This document shows positions 14,794-23,817 of a stretch of 64,000 nt of DNA, in pieces. Origin of the DNA: Streptomyces tanashiensis (GTDB lineage: Bacteria; Actinomycetota; Actinomycetes; Streptomycetales; Streptomycetaceae); assembly GCF_014648895.1 (NCBI RefSeq), contig NZ_BMRZ01000004.1:310001-374000 (forward strand), written 5' to 3'. The notes under the pieces are model-generated. The model had not been told where the DNA came from and ran no database searches. It worked only from the letters and a program-made list of their open reading frames with translations. A program made the position numbers and the translations under genes. Position 1 is the first letter of the stretch; the number at the start of each line of letters is the position of its first letter.

Positions 14794-16362
14794 ATGGTTC
14801 GTGCAGGCTCACTTTCCAGACCCCGGCCGACCGCGGTCGCCCGGGTATGGCTCCTCCCGCCCGGAGTTCTCGCCGTATCCACCGCCATAGCGCTGCTCGT
14901 CTCTCCTGCGCAGATACGGACACCGGTCGCCTGGTGCGGACTCGCCGCGGTCCTCCTGACGGTCGCCACCTCGGCCTCCGCCGCGCGCCGAACACGCGCG
15001 GCGGAGGCGGAGCGGCACACGCGGGCCAGGGTCGAGGCGGCGGAGCAGCACGCCCAGCGCGAGGCCGCCCTGCTCGGGCGCCTGGCCGACCAGCGGGCCA
15101 CCGTGGTCTGGCTCGCCGAGGAACTCCTCCCCGCCGCCGTCGCCCGGCTGCAGAAGGGCGACCCCCCGTCGGAGATCCTGAACGCCGTCACCTTCGGGAA
15201 GCACCTCGACCCCGACTACACCGTGGCGCTCAAGGACGCGCTCCGGACGCTCCTGGAGGCCGTGGAGGCCGAGGAGCACACCCGGGACGCCTCGCAGCGC
15301 GCCCTCGTGGCGGTGGCGCGCAGGGTCCAGGCGATCGTGCACCAGCTCGCCAAGGACCTGCACGCGATGCAGATCCTCCACGGCACCGACCTCGTGGTCT
15401 CCCGCGGCCTGCAGGACGTCGACCACCGGAACGCCCTGATCGGCCGCCTCGCGGCCAGCATCGCGGTCCTCGGCGACGCCCGGCCCGGACGCCAGTGGTC
15501 GAAGGCGATCCCGCTCTACGACGTGCTGCGCGGGGCCATGTCCCGCATCGTGGACTACCCCCGGGTCAAGCTGCAGTCGGTGACCGAGGTGGCGGTGATC
15601 GGTCCCGGCGCCGAGCCGCTGATGCACCTGCTCGCCGAACTCCTCGACAACGCCACGACGTTCTCGCCGCCGCACACCCCGGTGGAGGTGACCGCGAGCG
15701 AGGTGCCCTCCGGCATCGCGATCGAGATCGAGGACCGCGGGGTCGGCCTCACCGAAGAGGTCCGGCAGCGCGTCGAACGCGTCATGGCGCAGTCGCAGAC
15801 CGGAATCAACCTGTCGGGTCTGGGCGAGCTCACGCAGATCGGCCTCCCCGTCGTCAGCCGGCTGGCGCGCGAGCACGGCTGCGAGGTCGACCTGCGCACC
15901 TCCGCCTACGGAGGCGTTCGGGCCGTGGTGCTCGTCCCGCGGCGTCTGATCACCACGGTGCCCAAGTCCGCCCTGCGGACCCCGGAGCTCCTCCGGAGGC
16001 GTGTGGGCGGCCCCCTCCTGCCCCGGCCGACCCCGGCGCCCGACGCCGCCACGGGCTCCGTCGAGGTCAGGAAGACCGCCAACGGACTTCCGCAGCGACG
16101 ACGGGAGTCGCCCGTGCTCCCGCAGGGACGAGGCGAGTCGCCCGCGCTCCCGCAGCGACGGCGCGAGTCGCCCGTTCCGACCCCCGTCGTCCAGACCGGG
16201 CCCGCGCCCTCCGCCGATCCGGCGGCCTCCCGGGGCACCTCCGGCAGCACCCGTCAGCCGGGTCTGATGTGGGAGGCGTTCAACGGCGACAAGAGAGGCG
16301 ACAGGAGAGCCGTCGCCGAACCCTCCCCTTCCCCCAGCGAGCCGTCAGATGAGGACGAGTAA
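14794..16362 (+). CDS. cvnA: Conservon sensor ATPase (CvnA), histidine-kinase-like
   Basis: 522 residues. Two close membrane segments (about 19-40 and 46-64) anchor a coiled linker (RRTRAAEAERHTRARVEAAE). A nitrate/sulfonate-type sensor helical region follows, then a GHKL ATPase domain with N box ELLDNATTFSPP (Asn286), G1 EIEDRGVGL and a late SAYGGVRAVVLVP strand. No phospho-accepting His of the ordinary H box is evident, as in other CvnA proteins. The C-terminal 120 residues are a disordered Pro/Arg tail with three copies of a 10-residue repeat. Conservons resemble GPCR/G-protein modules: CvnA at the membrane with CvnB, CvnC and the GTPase CvnD. The ATG at 14794 begins a four-gene overlapping series. 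Input signal unknown. Confidence 0.9.
   Translation: MVRAGSLSRPRPTAVARVWLLPPGVLAVSTAIALLVSPAQIRTPVAWCGLAAVLLTVATSASAARRTRAAEAERHTRARVEAAEQHAQREAALLGRLADQRATVVWLAEELLPAAVARLQKGDPPSEILNAVTFGKHLDPDYTVALKDALRTLLEAVEAEEHTRDASQRALVAVARRVQAIVHQLAKDLHAMQILHGTDLVVSRGLQDVDHRNALIGRLAASIAVLGDARPGRQWSKAIPLYDVLRGAMSRIVDYPRVKLQSVTEVAVIGPGAEPLMHLLAELLDNATTFSPPHTPVEVTASEVPSGIAIEIEDRGVGLTEEVRQRVERVMAQSQTGINLSGLGELTQIGLPVVSRLAREHGCEVDLRTSAYGGVRAVVLVPRRLITTVPKSALRTPELLRRRVGGPLLPRPTPAPDAATGSVEVRKTANGLPQRRRESPVLPQGRGESPALPQRRRESPVPTPVVQTGPAPSADPAASRGTSGSTRQPGLMWEAFNGDKRGDRRAVAEPSPSPSEPSDEDE
16087..16176 (+). repeat. Three tandem 30-bp coding repeats in cvnA
   Basis: Units at 16087-16116, 16117-16146 and 16147-16176 encode LPQRRRESPV, LPQGRGESPA and LPQRRRESPV. 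Copies differ at a few bases. They lie in the disordered tail after the ATPase domain and are in frame, so copy number may vary without breaking the gene. Confidence 0.9.
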
Positions 16363-16363
16363 C

Positions 16364-16771
16364 ATGCAGCCACTGCCGAACATGGACTGGATGCTCACGG
16401 AGCTCGTGGGCAGCGTCCCGTACGTGCGCCACGTGGTCGTCCTCTCGTCGGACGGCCTGTGCATCGGTCAGGCGAACACGGCCCCCGACACGGCCGACGC
16501 GATCGCCGCCGCCTGCTCCGGCATCCAGAGCCTGGCGCGGGCCATCGCGCAGATGTTCCCGCTGGGGGACGGATCGACGCGGATGGTCGGGATCGAGGCC
16601 GACGGCGGCTACTTCTCCCTGATGGCGGCCGGCCCCGGTGCCTATCTCGCGGTCCTCGCCGACCAGGAGGTGGACGCCGGTCTCCTCGGAGACCGCATGC
16701 GGACGCTGGTGATCCGGATCGGTCAGCACATGACCAGCCCGCCTCGTGAGGACGTCGGGCAGGCGATGTGA
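16364..16771 (+). CDS. cvnB: Conservon roadblock/LC7 protein (CvnB)
   Basis: 135 residues. A roadblock/LC7 domain (DWMLTELVGSVPYVRHVVVLSSDGL opens it), the fold that regulates small GTPases in MglB and dynein light chains. In conservons it binds the CvnD GTPase and CvnA. I start at the ATG at 16364, one base after the cvnA stop, because GAGGACGAG lies at the proper distance. An ATG at 16349 inside cvnA has no ribosome site. The stop overlaps the cvnC start as GTGA. Confidence 0.93.
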   Translation: MQPLPNMDWMLTELVGSVPYVRHVVVLSSDGLCIGQANTAPDTADAIAAACSGIQSLARAIAQMFPLGDGSTRMVGIEADGGYFSLMAAGPGAYLAVLADQEVDAGLLGDRMRTLVIRIGQHMTSPPREDVGQAM

Positions 16772-17124
16772 CATCGGAGAACCAGGGCCCCTGGAATGAA
16801 GGCACACCCGTCCCGCTCTACGTCATTACCGGTGGCCCGGACCTCTCGGCAGGGACCTTCAACCTGGTCACCCTCATCGCGACGAGGTCCGAGCCCGACC
16901 CCGCCATGCAGCCCGAGCAGGCGGCCATCCTCACGCTGTGCTCGTACCCGCTCTCGGTGGCCGAGGTCTCGGCCCACCTCAGTCTTCCGTTCAGCGTCGT
17001 CACCGCGCTCCTCTCCCAACTCGTCGAGGAGGAGCGGGTCGAGGCCATCGCGCCCGTGCCCGTGGCGGCCTATCCCGAACGCGGCCTACTGGAGGCGGTG
17101 ATCCATGGATTACGCAAGCTCTGA
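16768..17124 (+). CDS. cvnC: Conservon DUF742 protein (CvnC)
   Basis: 118 residues. DUF742 winged-helix-like protein: LYVITGGPDLSAGTFNLVTLI opens the core, followed by CSYPLSVAEVSAHLSLPFSVVTALLSQLVEE, which is a typical HTH-like segment. In conservons it is the third component; a direct DNA-binding role has not been shown, to my knowledge. GTG start at 16768 overlaps cvnB, and the end overlaps cvnD by 20 bp. Confidence 0.93.
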   Translation: MTSENQGPWNEGTPVPLYVITGGPDLSAGTFNLVTLIATRSEPDPAMQPEQAAILTLCSYPLSVAEVSAHLSLPFSVVTALLSQLVEEERVEAIAPVPVAAYPERGLLEAVIHGLRKL

Positions 17125-17728
17125 CGTACTCGATGCCGGCCGGCGCGACATCGACCTGCCGCTGCCGCACGGCGCCAGGGGAGTCAAGGTCGTGATCGTC
17201 GGCGGCTTCGGGGTCGGCAAGACGACCATGGTCGGCGCGGTGAGCGAGATCCCGCCGCTGACCACCGAGGAGACGATGACGCAGGCCGGCGTCGGGATCG
17301 ACCACAACCCCGGCGTCCGCGGCAAGAAGAGCACGACCGTCGCGATGGACTTCGGACGGATCAGCATCAACGAGGAGCTGATCCTCTATCTGTTCGGGAC
17401 CCCCGGCCAGGAGCGCTTCTGGTTCCTGTGGAACGGCATCTTCGAAGGCGCGCTCGGCGCCGTCGTCCTCGTCGACACCCGCAGGATCGAGGTCTCCTTC
17501 GAGGTCATCACCCGGCTGGAGGACCGCCGCGTCCCCTTCGTCGTGGCCGTCAACACCTTCCCGGAGGCCCCGCAGTACCCCGTAGCAGATCTGCGCACCG
17601 CTCTGGCCCTCAGCGAAACCGTGCCCATCGTCACCTGTGACGCACGGGACCGGGCGTCCTGCCGCGACGCCCTGCTCTCGCTGATGGGTTACCTGTGCAC
17701 CCTCGCCGCCGCCCAGGAGACCGCATGA
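17105..17728 (+). CDS. cvnD: Conservon small GTPase (CvnD)
   Basis: 207 residues. P-loop GGFGVGKTT (33-41), switch region TTTEE-like (LTTEETMTQAGVG), and the G3 segment FGTPGQERF, where the usual DxxG is altered as in other MglA/Cvn GTPases. The G4 site reads VNTF instead of NKxD, also usual for the group. The protein acts as the G-protein-like output of the conservon at the membrane. The stop overlaps the P450 start as ATGA, so the P450 is coupled to the signalling genes. Confidence 0.93.
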   Translation: MDYASSDVLDAGRRDIDLPLPHGARGVKVVIVGGFGVGKTTMVGAVSEIPPLTTEETMTQAGVGIDHNPGVRGKKSTTVAMDFGRISINEELILYLFGTPGQERFWFLWNGIFEGALGAVVLVDTRRIEVSFEVITRLEDRRVPFVVAVNTFPEAPQYPVADLRTALALSETVPIVTCDARDRASCRDALLSLMGYLCTLAAAQETA

Positions 17729-19170
17729 CCGTCCCACCCACCGAACACGACACCGCACAGCCCGGATCGATCCCGCCCCCGGGCTGCCCCGCCCACATCG
17801 CCGACGGACCCGGCGGCGCCACCCGTCTCTACGGCCCCGCCGCGGCGACGGATCCGATGGGGCTGTACGAGAAGCTGCGCGCCGCCCACGGCCCGGTGGC
17901 GCCCGTGCTGCTCGACGGCGACGTCCGCGCCTGGCTCGTCCTCGGGTACCTGGAGAACCGCGACGTCGCCAGCCGTCCGACCCAGTTCTCCCGTGACCCC
18001 CGCGTCTGGCACGGCTGGCGGAGCGGGGAGATCGACCCCGCCACCTCCCCGCTCGTCCCGATGATCGGCTGGCGCCCCGACTGCGTCTGCGCGGACGGCG
18101 AGGAGCACCAGCGGCTGCGCGGCGCGGTCACGGCCGGCCTCAGCCAGTTCGACCACCGTGGCGTCCGCCGCCTCATCACCCGCTTCGCGCACCAGCTGAT
18201 CGACACCTTCTGCGAGAGCGGTGAGGCGGAGCTGGTGGAGCGGTTCACCGAGCACCTGCCCATGCTCACCCTCACCCATCTGCTCGGGATGTCGGACGAG
18301 TCCGCCCCCAAGCTCGTGCACGCCGCCCGTGACCTCTTCAAGGCGACCGAGACCTCCCTCGCCAGCAACGCCTATGTGCTGGAGTGCCTCGAACAGCTCG
18401 TCGTCGAGAAGCGCGCCCGCCCCGGCCACGACATCGCCTCCGCGCTGATGGCCCACCCGGCCGGTCTCACCGACGAGGAGGTCCAGCACCACCTGCGGCT
18501 CATCCTGCTCGCCGGCTACGAGACGACCGCCAACCTGATGTCCAACGTCATGCGGATGGTCGTCACCGACCCCCGGTTCCGCGGTTCGCTGGCCGGCGGC
18601 CAGATGACCCTGCCCGAGGCGGTGGAGCAGGTCCTCTGGGACGAGCCGCCCCTCATGGTGTGCCCGGGCCGCTGGGCCAACGGTGACACCACCCTCGGGG
18701 GACAGGAGATCAAGGCGGGCGACATGCTCCTCCTCGGTCTGGCCGCGGGCAACGTCGACCAGGCGATCCGCCCGGATGCCGCGACCCCTGTGCACCACAA
18801 CCGCGCGCACCTGTCCTTCAGCGCCGGTACGCACGAGTGTCCCGGCCAGGACATCGGCCGCATCATCGCCGACGCGGGCATCGACGTCCTGCTCACCCGG
18901 CTGCCGGACATCGCCCTGGCCGTCCCCGAGGAGAGCCTCAGCTGGCGTTCCTCGACCTGGGCCCGGCACCTCACGGCCCTGCCCGTGACCTTCGCCGCCC
19001 GCCCGCCCCGGGCCGACGACGTCCCGGCCCCGCTCCCGGCCCCGCCGGCGCAGAGCGACGGGAGGCCCGCGGCGGTTCCGCGGCCGGCGGCCGAGCCCGC
19101 GCCGGCCCTGAGGCTCGAGCCCCGTGCCTCGTGGCTGACGCGCGTCAGGCGTTTCCTGCGCAGGCGGTAG
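17725..19170 (+). CDS. cvnE: Conservon-linked cytochrome P450, CYP157-like, lacking ExxR
   Basis: 481 residues from the ATG at 17725. The I-helix AGYETT and heme loop HLSFSAGTHECPG (Cys372) are intact. The K-helix motif ExxR is absent: the sequence there is EQVLW (301-305), giving Gln302 and Trp305 in place of Glu and Arg. This is the known peculiarity of CYP157 enzymes attached to conservons (EQSLW in S. coelicolor). After about residue 420 there is a Pro/Ala-rich tail ending in basic residues. Substrate unknown; rarE-type P450s of conservons affect development. The neighbouring terpene synthase suggests a terpene as substrate, but that is inference. Confidence 0.88.
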   Translation: MTVPPTEHDTAQPGSIPPPGCPAHIADGPGGATRLYGPAAATDPMGLYEKLRAAHGPVAPVLLDGDVRAWLVLGYLENRDVASRPTQFSRDPRVWHGWRSGEIDPATSPLVPMIGWRPDCVCADGEEHQRLRGAVTAGLSQFDHRGVRRLITRFAHQLIDTFCESGEAELVERFTEHLPMLTLTHLLGMSDESAPKLVHAARDLFKATETSLASNAYVLECLEQLVVEKRARPGHDIASALMAHPAGLTDEEVQHHLRLILLAGYETTANLMSNVMRMVVTDPRFRGSLAGGQMTLPEAVEQVLWDEPPLMVCPGRWANGDTTLGGQEIKAGDMLLLGLAAGNVDQAIRPDAATPVHHNRAHLSFSAGTHECPGQDIGRIIADAGIDVLLTRLPDIALAVPEESLSWRSSTWARHLTALPVTFAARPPRADDVPAPLPAPPAQSDGRPAAVPRPAAEPAPALRLEPRASWLTRVRRFLRRR

Positions 19171-19197
19171 GCCCGCGCCGGGGCGGCCCCGCCGCGC

Positions 19198-20229
19198 TCA
19201 CTCCGTGAACGATCCGTCGGAGGAGGCGTAGCGGGGCGCCCCGGTGTACCAGGCGTGGAGGCCGGAGAGGAAGCCGCAGGCCCCCCGGAGCCAGGTCTCC
19301 AGCTCGTCCCGCTCGTCGCGGTCGAGGCCGGCCCGCCGGACGAGGGGCGGCAGTTCGTCCCGCCGGAGGTGCTCGAAGTCCCGCAGCCGGGCGTTCACCA
19401 GGTGCAGGGCGGCGGGTACGGCGTCGTGGAGGGAGATGCCCAGGGACGTCGCGACGACGAGAACCAGATTGTTGACGTCCTTCTCCTCGTGCACCTCCCT
19501 CTCGTAGGAGGCGATGTCGTTCGCCAGTCCCATGAAATCCATGAAGGCGTCGAGCAGGGCGCGGACGGTCCGGCTGTGCCGTATCCGCTCGGGTATCCGT
19601 GCGCCGGTGGCCAGTTCGACGGAGTAGGGGGCCGTATAGGCGGCGAAGCTCTCCCGCCGGAACGGGGCGTAGTCGATCAGATGGGGAATGCGGCCGCTGC
19701 GGCTGTTGGCCAGTTCCTCGACTCCCGCGTCGATGTAGCGCGCCAGGGCCCGGTTGAACTCCACCCGCCAGTGCGCGAGCCGCGGCGGGAAGAGCTGCCG
19801 CTGGAGATCGGCGATCCCGCGCTCGACGGCGTTCGTCGGCTCGGGCATGCGGGCGCCGCGCTCGGGCCGCAGGAAGGCGTGCAGCCGGGTGGTGAAGGTC
19901 CGTGCCCCGGGGAGATCGCCGGTCTGCTTGAAGGCGGTGGCGAAGTAGTCGTCCCAGGCCAGGGCCCAGACATTGAACCGGTGGTTGAGCCGGAGGCCGG
20001 CGAGCGAGGCGTCGGGGAGGGTCCATGCGGTCAGCTGGTCGACGGTCATGGCGTGGAACTTCGAGCGGCTCCAGATGGCGGGCTGGGCCGACGGCCCCGG
20101 GTGGCCGTCCAGCATGCCCATCGCGCGCGCCCAGGACTCGCTCTCCTCGTGCAGGTCCGGCAGATGCGGATTCACCCGCAGCGCGTAGGGCATCCACAGC
20201 AGGGGGGCTTCGACGGTACGTACTGTCAT
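19198..20229 (-). CDS. Class I terpene synthase
   Basis: 343 residues with the bacterial class I terpene-cyclase layout. The Asp-rich motif is DDYFA (Asp93, Asp94) without the usual third acidic residue. The NSE triad is perfect: Asn237, Ser241, Glu245 in NDIASYERE. A late RY pair occurs in APRYAS. It ionises a prenyl diphosphate and cyclises it; C15 or C20 cannot be decided by reading. The start ATG at 20229 has GAAGGAGGCC before it. It converges on the conservon P450 with only 27 bp between stops. The product may be oxidised by that P450, an attractive but untested pairing. Confidence 0.88.
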   Translation of the reverse strand: MTVRTVEAPLLWMPYALRVNPHLPDLHEESESWARAMGMLDGHPGPSAQPAIWSRSKFHAMTVDQLTAWTLPDASLAGLRLNHRFNVWALAWDDYFATAFKQTGDLPGARTFTTRLHAFLRPERGARMPEPTNAVERGIADLQRQLFPPRLAHWRVEFNRALARYIDAGVEELANSRSGRIPHLIDYAPFRRESFAAYTAPYSVELATGARIPERIRHSRTVRALLDAFMDFMGLANDIASYEREVHEEKDVNNLVLVVATSLGISLHDAVPAALHLVNARLRDFEHLRRDELPPLVRRAGLDRDERDELETWLRGACGFLSGLHAWYTGAPRYASSDGSFTE

Positions 20230-20411
20230 GGGGACCGGCCTCCTTCTGTCCTCGACCCGCACCGGTGCGCCGCGAGGCAGGCGTTGCCCGTCCTGCGGCT
20301 CTCCAAACCTGCCCGCCACGGACGGCCGGAAACCGACAACTCTCCATGCTTGACGATCAGTTCGGGATCACGTGCGTAAAGGAACGATCCTTCTGGGGCC
20401 GCTGAGGCGGT

Positions 20412-21473
20412 CTACAGGGGCTGGTCCGGCCAGTCCAGGAGGCGGGCGCCGATGACGGCCGTCTGGAGGGTGTAGCGCTGGACGGGATCGCCGGGGTCCG
20501 CGCCGGTCAGCCGGTGGATGCGGTCGAGGCGGTACGTCATCGCCCGCACGCTGAGGCTGAGGGCGCGGGCCGCCTGGGCGGTGACGCAGCCGGTGTCGAA
20601 GTACGCCGTGAGCGTGTCCAGCAGGGGCTTCGCGCCGCCCCGGGCCTCCCGGAGCGGGCCGAGCACCGTGCGCACGAGGTCGGCCATGGCCTGCCGGTCG
20701 CGGGCGAGGACGGGGTAGACGAGGAGGTCGGCGGCGCGCAGGACCGGTTCGTCCAGGTTCATGCGGTCCGCGAGGTCCAGGGCGTTGAGGGCCTCCTCGT
20801 ACGAGTGGACGACGCCGCCCGCGCCGGGGTGCGCGCGGCCGAGGGCGACCCGGCCGCCGTCGGTCGCCGCGTACGCCTGCTTGGAGAAGTGGGTGATCAC
20901 CTCGGGCTCGTCGGCCGGGGCGACGCAGATCAGCCGTCCGTCCTTGGTGGTGAGCAGGATCCGGCGGTTGCCGAAGCGGGCGACGAGCGAGGATTCGACG
21001 GTACGGAAGACCGGGTGGCCGTCGCCGTACGGTTCCGGGCCCTGGGCCACGGCCACGGCGTGGGCGTGGGACAGGAGCAGCCCGAAGCGTTCGGCCCGCT
21101 CCGCGAGGCGGCCGAGGTCGCTCCGGCCGTAGAGCAGATCCTCGATGAACTCCCGCCGCGCCGCCTCCTCCTGGCGTATCGCCAGATGCTGGGCCCGCTC
21201 GTGGCCCTCGGCGAAGGCGTCCACGGCCTGCTCGACAGCGCTCAGGAGGTGGTCGGCGACCGCCGGCGGCAGGCCGGGGCGCACCCGCTGGGCGGCCGCG
21301 AGGTGGGCCCGGACCCCGGCCCGCAGTCCGATTCCGGCCTCCGCCGCCCGCTCCCCGAGCGAGCCCAGGGCTTCGCGTTCCTCCCGGGTGAGCCTGCGCC
21401 GGGTGGCGCACACGGCCGCCAGGATCTCGGCGTACCCCTCCAGGTACTCCTCCGCCGGCTCCCTCACCGTCAC
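20412..21473 (-). CDS. PucR-type transcriptional regulator
   Basis: 353 residues. The N-terminal half is helical (RsbRD-like). A degenerate GGDEF-like middle (about 140-270) follows. The C-terminal HTH of the PucR/CdaR class is complete: LTAYFDTGCVTAQAARALSLSVRAMTYRLDRIHRLTG. No effector domain is obvious. Start choice: GTG at 21473 or 21467, both near GGGGAGGGA (4 or 10 nt spacing); I report the longer. It lies 182 bp upstream of the terpene synthase on the same strand and is divergent from the flotillin unit, so it could control either. Confidence 0.85.
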   Translation of the reverse strand: MTVREPAEEYLEGYAEILAAVCATRRRLTREEREALGSLGERAAEAGIGLRAGVRAHLAAAQRVRPGLPPAVADHLLSAVEQAVDAFAEGHERAQHLAIRQEEAARREFIEDLLYGRSDLGRLAERAERFGLLLSHAHAVAVAQGPEPYGDGHPVFRTVESSLVARFGNRRILLTTKDGRLICVAPADEPEVITHFSKQAYAATDGGRVALGRAHPGAGGVVHSYEEALNALDLADRMNLDEPVLRAADLLVYPVLARDRQAMADLVRTVLGPLREARGGAKPLLDTLTAYFDTGCVTAQAARALSLSVRAMTYRLDRIHRLTGADPGDPVQRYTLQTAVIGARLLDWPDQPL

Positions 21474-21581
21474 GGTCCCTCCCCGTTCCCGACACGTCCC
21501 CCACACGTTCCCCACGCGCGGTGATCAAGAGTGGCATGCGGGTCGCGGAGGTCTGCCACCGGCATCGAGAAGTCGTCGAAG

Positions 21582-21600
21582 ACTGCCGGACCACGGCAGT
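21582..21600. promoter_or_regulatory. 7-bp inverted repeat in the regulator/flotillin divergent region
   Basis: ACTGCCG (21582-21588), loop GACCA, CGGCAGT (21594-21600). The same 262-bp region contains GTGATCA twice (near 21520 and 21610). These symmetric elements lie between the PucR-type gene and the flotillin gene and are candidates for binding sites of the regulator. Evidence is only position and symmetry. Confidence 0.35.
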
Positions 21601-21735
21601 GCCCCGAAGGTGATCACGCTTCAGGATGGCCCCACGGGAGGGCACGGGCGCGGACCCGATGCCGGGAGCCGGAAACCACGAGCGGCACCCGCCCCTTCCC
21701 GCGACGCCACGACACATGGACACGGGGGGATTCTC

Positions 21736-23793
21736 ATGGACGCCATCACCGGAGGCATCGGCGTGCTGGTCGCCGTCGTCCTCCTCGTCGCCGTCGCCGT
21801 GCTCCTCGTCGTCGGCCGGCTGTTCCGCAAGGTGGAGCAGGGCAAGGCACTGATCGTCTCCAAGGCGCGCACGGTGGACGTCACCTTCACAGGGCAGATC
21901 GTCCTGCCCGTCCTGCACAAGGCCGAGGTCATGGACATCTCGGTGAAGACCTTCGAGATCTCCCGGATGGGACGGGACGGGCTGATCTGCCGGGACAACA
22001 TCCGCGCGGACATCCGGATCTCGTTCTTCGTACGGGTCAACAAGACCGTCGAGGACGTCATCAAGGTCGCGCAGGCCATCGGCACCGCCCGGGCCAGCCA
22101 CACGGACACCCTGGAGGAGCTGTTCCACGCGAAGTTCTCCGAGGCCGTCAAGACCGTCGGCAAGCAGCTCGACTTCACCGACCTCTACACCAAGCGCGAG
22201 GAACTGCGGTTCCGGATCATCGAGCTCATCGGCATCGACCTCAACGGCTACCACCTGGAGGACGCCGCCATCGACCACGTCGAGCAGACGCCGCTGAGCC
22301 AGCTCGACCCCGGCAACATCCTCGACGCCCAGGGCATCCGCAAGATCACCGAGCTGACGGCCGTGGAGAACATCCGGACCAACGAGTACCGGCAGAACGA
22401 GCAGAAGGAGATCACCCGGCAGAACGTCGACGCCCGCGAGGCCATCCTGGAACTGGAGCGGCGTCAGGCCGACGCGGAGATCAGGCAGCGGCGGGAGATC
22501 GACACCGCGCGGGCCCGCGAGGAGGCGGAGACCGCGCGCGTCGTGGAGGAGGAGCGGCTGCGGGCGCAGAGCGCCTTCCTCAGGACCGAGGAGCAGCTCG
22601 GCGTCCAGCGCGAGAACCAGGCCCGCGAGGTGGCCGTCGCGCAGAAGAACCGCGAGCGGGTCATCGCCGTGGAGAACGAGCGCATCGAGAAGGACCGCCT
22701 CCTGGAGGTCATCGCCCGGGACCGGGAGACCGAACTCACCCGCATCGCGGCCGACAAGGAGGTCGAGGCGGAGCGCCGGGAGATCGCCGAGGTGATCCGG
22801 GAGCGGGTCGCCGTGGACCGTACGGTCGCCGAGCAGGAGGAGTCCATCAAGCGGCTCCGTGCGGTCGAGGAGGCCGAGCGGACCCGGCAGGCCGTCGTCA
22901 TCGCCGCCGAGGCCGAGGCGCAGGAGCGGCTGGTCAAGGACATCAAGGCGGCGGAGGCGGCCGAGCAGGCCGCCGTCCACCGGGCGGCGGAGCAGCTCAC
23001 CCTGGCCGAGGCCCGGAACAGGGCGGCCGACATGGACGCCCGTGCCAAGATCCGCCTCGCCGAGGGCGTCCAGGCCGAGGCCGCCGCCGAGGGCCTCGCC
23101 GCGGTGCGCGTGCGGGACATGGAGGCCGACGTCATCGAGAAGGCCGGCCGCGCCGAGGCGGAGGCCACCGAGGCACGGCTGCGCGCGGAGGCGGCCGGAG
23201 CCCGCGAGAAGGCGCTGGCCGAAGCGGCGGGCACCCGGGAGAAGGCGCTCGCCGAGGCCACGGCCATCGGCGAGAAGCTCAAGGCCGAGGCCGCGGGCCT
23301 GACCGAGAAGGCGGCCGCGATGGCCGCGCTGGACGAGGCCTCGCGCACCCACGAGGAGTACCGGCTGCGCCTGGCGGCCGAGAAGGAGATCCGGCTCGCG
23401 GGGCTCGATGTCCAGCGGCAGGTCGCCGAGGCGCAGGCCACCGTCCTCGCGACCGGTCTGGAGCACGCCGACATCAGCATCGTCGGCGGGGAGTCGGTCT
23501 TCCTCGACCGCCTGGTGGAGTCGATCGCGCTCGGCAGGTCGGTCGACGGGTTCATGGACCACTCCGCGACCGCGCGGGGGCTGGCCGGCCCGTGGCTGAA
23601 CGGCTCGGCGTCCTTCACCGAGGACCTGACCCAGGTGCTGGGCTCGCTGTCCACGTCCGACGTGCAGAACCTCAGCGTCTCCGCGCTCCTCGCGAAGGTC
23701 ATGAAGTCCGGTGTGCTCGACGCGCACGTCCCCGGCCCGGCCGCGGCGGCCCCGGCCGAGACGGCGGCGCTGAACGGTGCGACCAAGGGCTGA
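21736..23793 (+). CDS. Flotillin (SPFH/Band 7) family membrane protein
   Basis: 685 residues. One N-terminal membrane segment (about 6-27), then the SPFH domain (30-200; KVEQGKALIVSKARTVDVTF), then a long Ala/Glu/Arg coiled-coil region (200-560) with EAEA-type repeats, and a C-terminal tail near 580-660 (GGESVFLDRLVESIALGRS). This is a YqiK/flotillin-2-like architecture; such proteins oligomerise and organise membrane microdomains. The ATG at 21736 has only GGGGGGA as ribosome site. The giant ATPase follows 98 bp later on the same strand, with a strong hairpin in between. The pairing suggests membrane recruitment of that ATPase; this is inference. Confidence 0.9.
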   Translation: MDAITGGIGVLVAVVLLVAVAVLLVVGRLFRKVEQGKALIVSKARTVDVTFTGQIVLPVLHKAEVMDISVKTFEISRMGRDGLICRDNIRADIRISFFVRVNKTVEDVIKVAQAIGTARASHTDTLEELFHAKFSEAVKTVGKQLDFTDLYTKREELRFRIIELIGIDLNGYHLEDAAIDHVEQTPLSQLDPGNILDAQGIRKITELTAVENIRTNEYRQNEQKEITRQNVDAREAILELERRQADAEIRQRREIDTARAREEAETARVVEEERLRAQSAFLRTEEQLGVQRENQAREVAVAQKNRERVIAVENERIEKDRLLEVIARDRETELTRIAADKEVEAERREIAEVIRERVAVDRTVAEQEESIKRLRAVEEAERTRQAVVIAAEAEAQERLVKDIKAAEAAEQAAVHRAAEQLTLAEARNRAADMDARAKIRLAEGVQAEAAAEGLAAVRVRDMEADVIEKAGRAEAEATEARLRAEAAGAREKALAEAAGTREKALAEATAIGEKLKAEAAGLTEKAAAMAALDEASRTHEEYRLRLAAEKEIRLAGLDVQRQVAEAQATVLATGLEHADISIVGGESVFLDRLVESIALGRSVDGFMDHSATARGLAGPWLNGSASFTEDLTQVLGSLSTSDVQNLSVSALLAKVMKSGVLDAHVPGPAAAAPAETAALNGATKG

Positions 23794-23817
23794 CCGCCCC
23801 GGGGGAGCGGTCGCAGA

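Noticed and set aside
16349..16363. Earlier ATG for cvnB inside cvnA
   Set aside because: No ribosome site; the ATG at 16364 has GAGGACGAG at the right distance.
19171..19197. Terminator between the P450 and terpene synthase genes
   Set aside because: The 27 bp are G/C-rich but give only a very short stem; I do not call a terminator.
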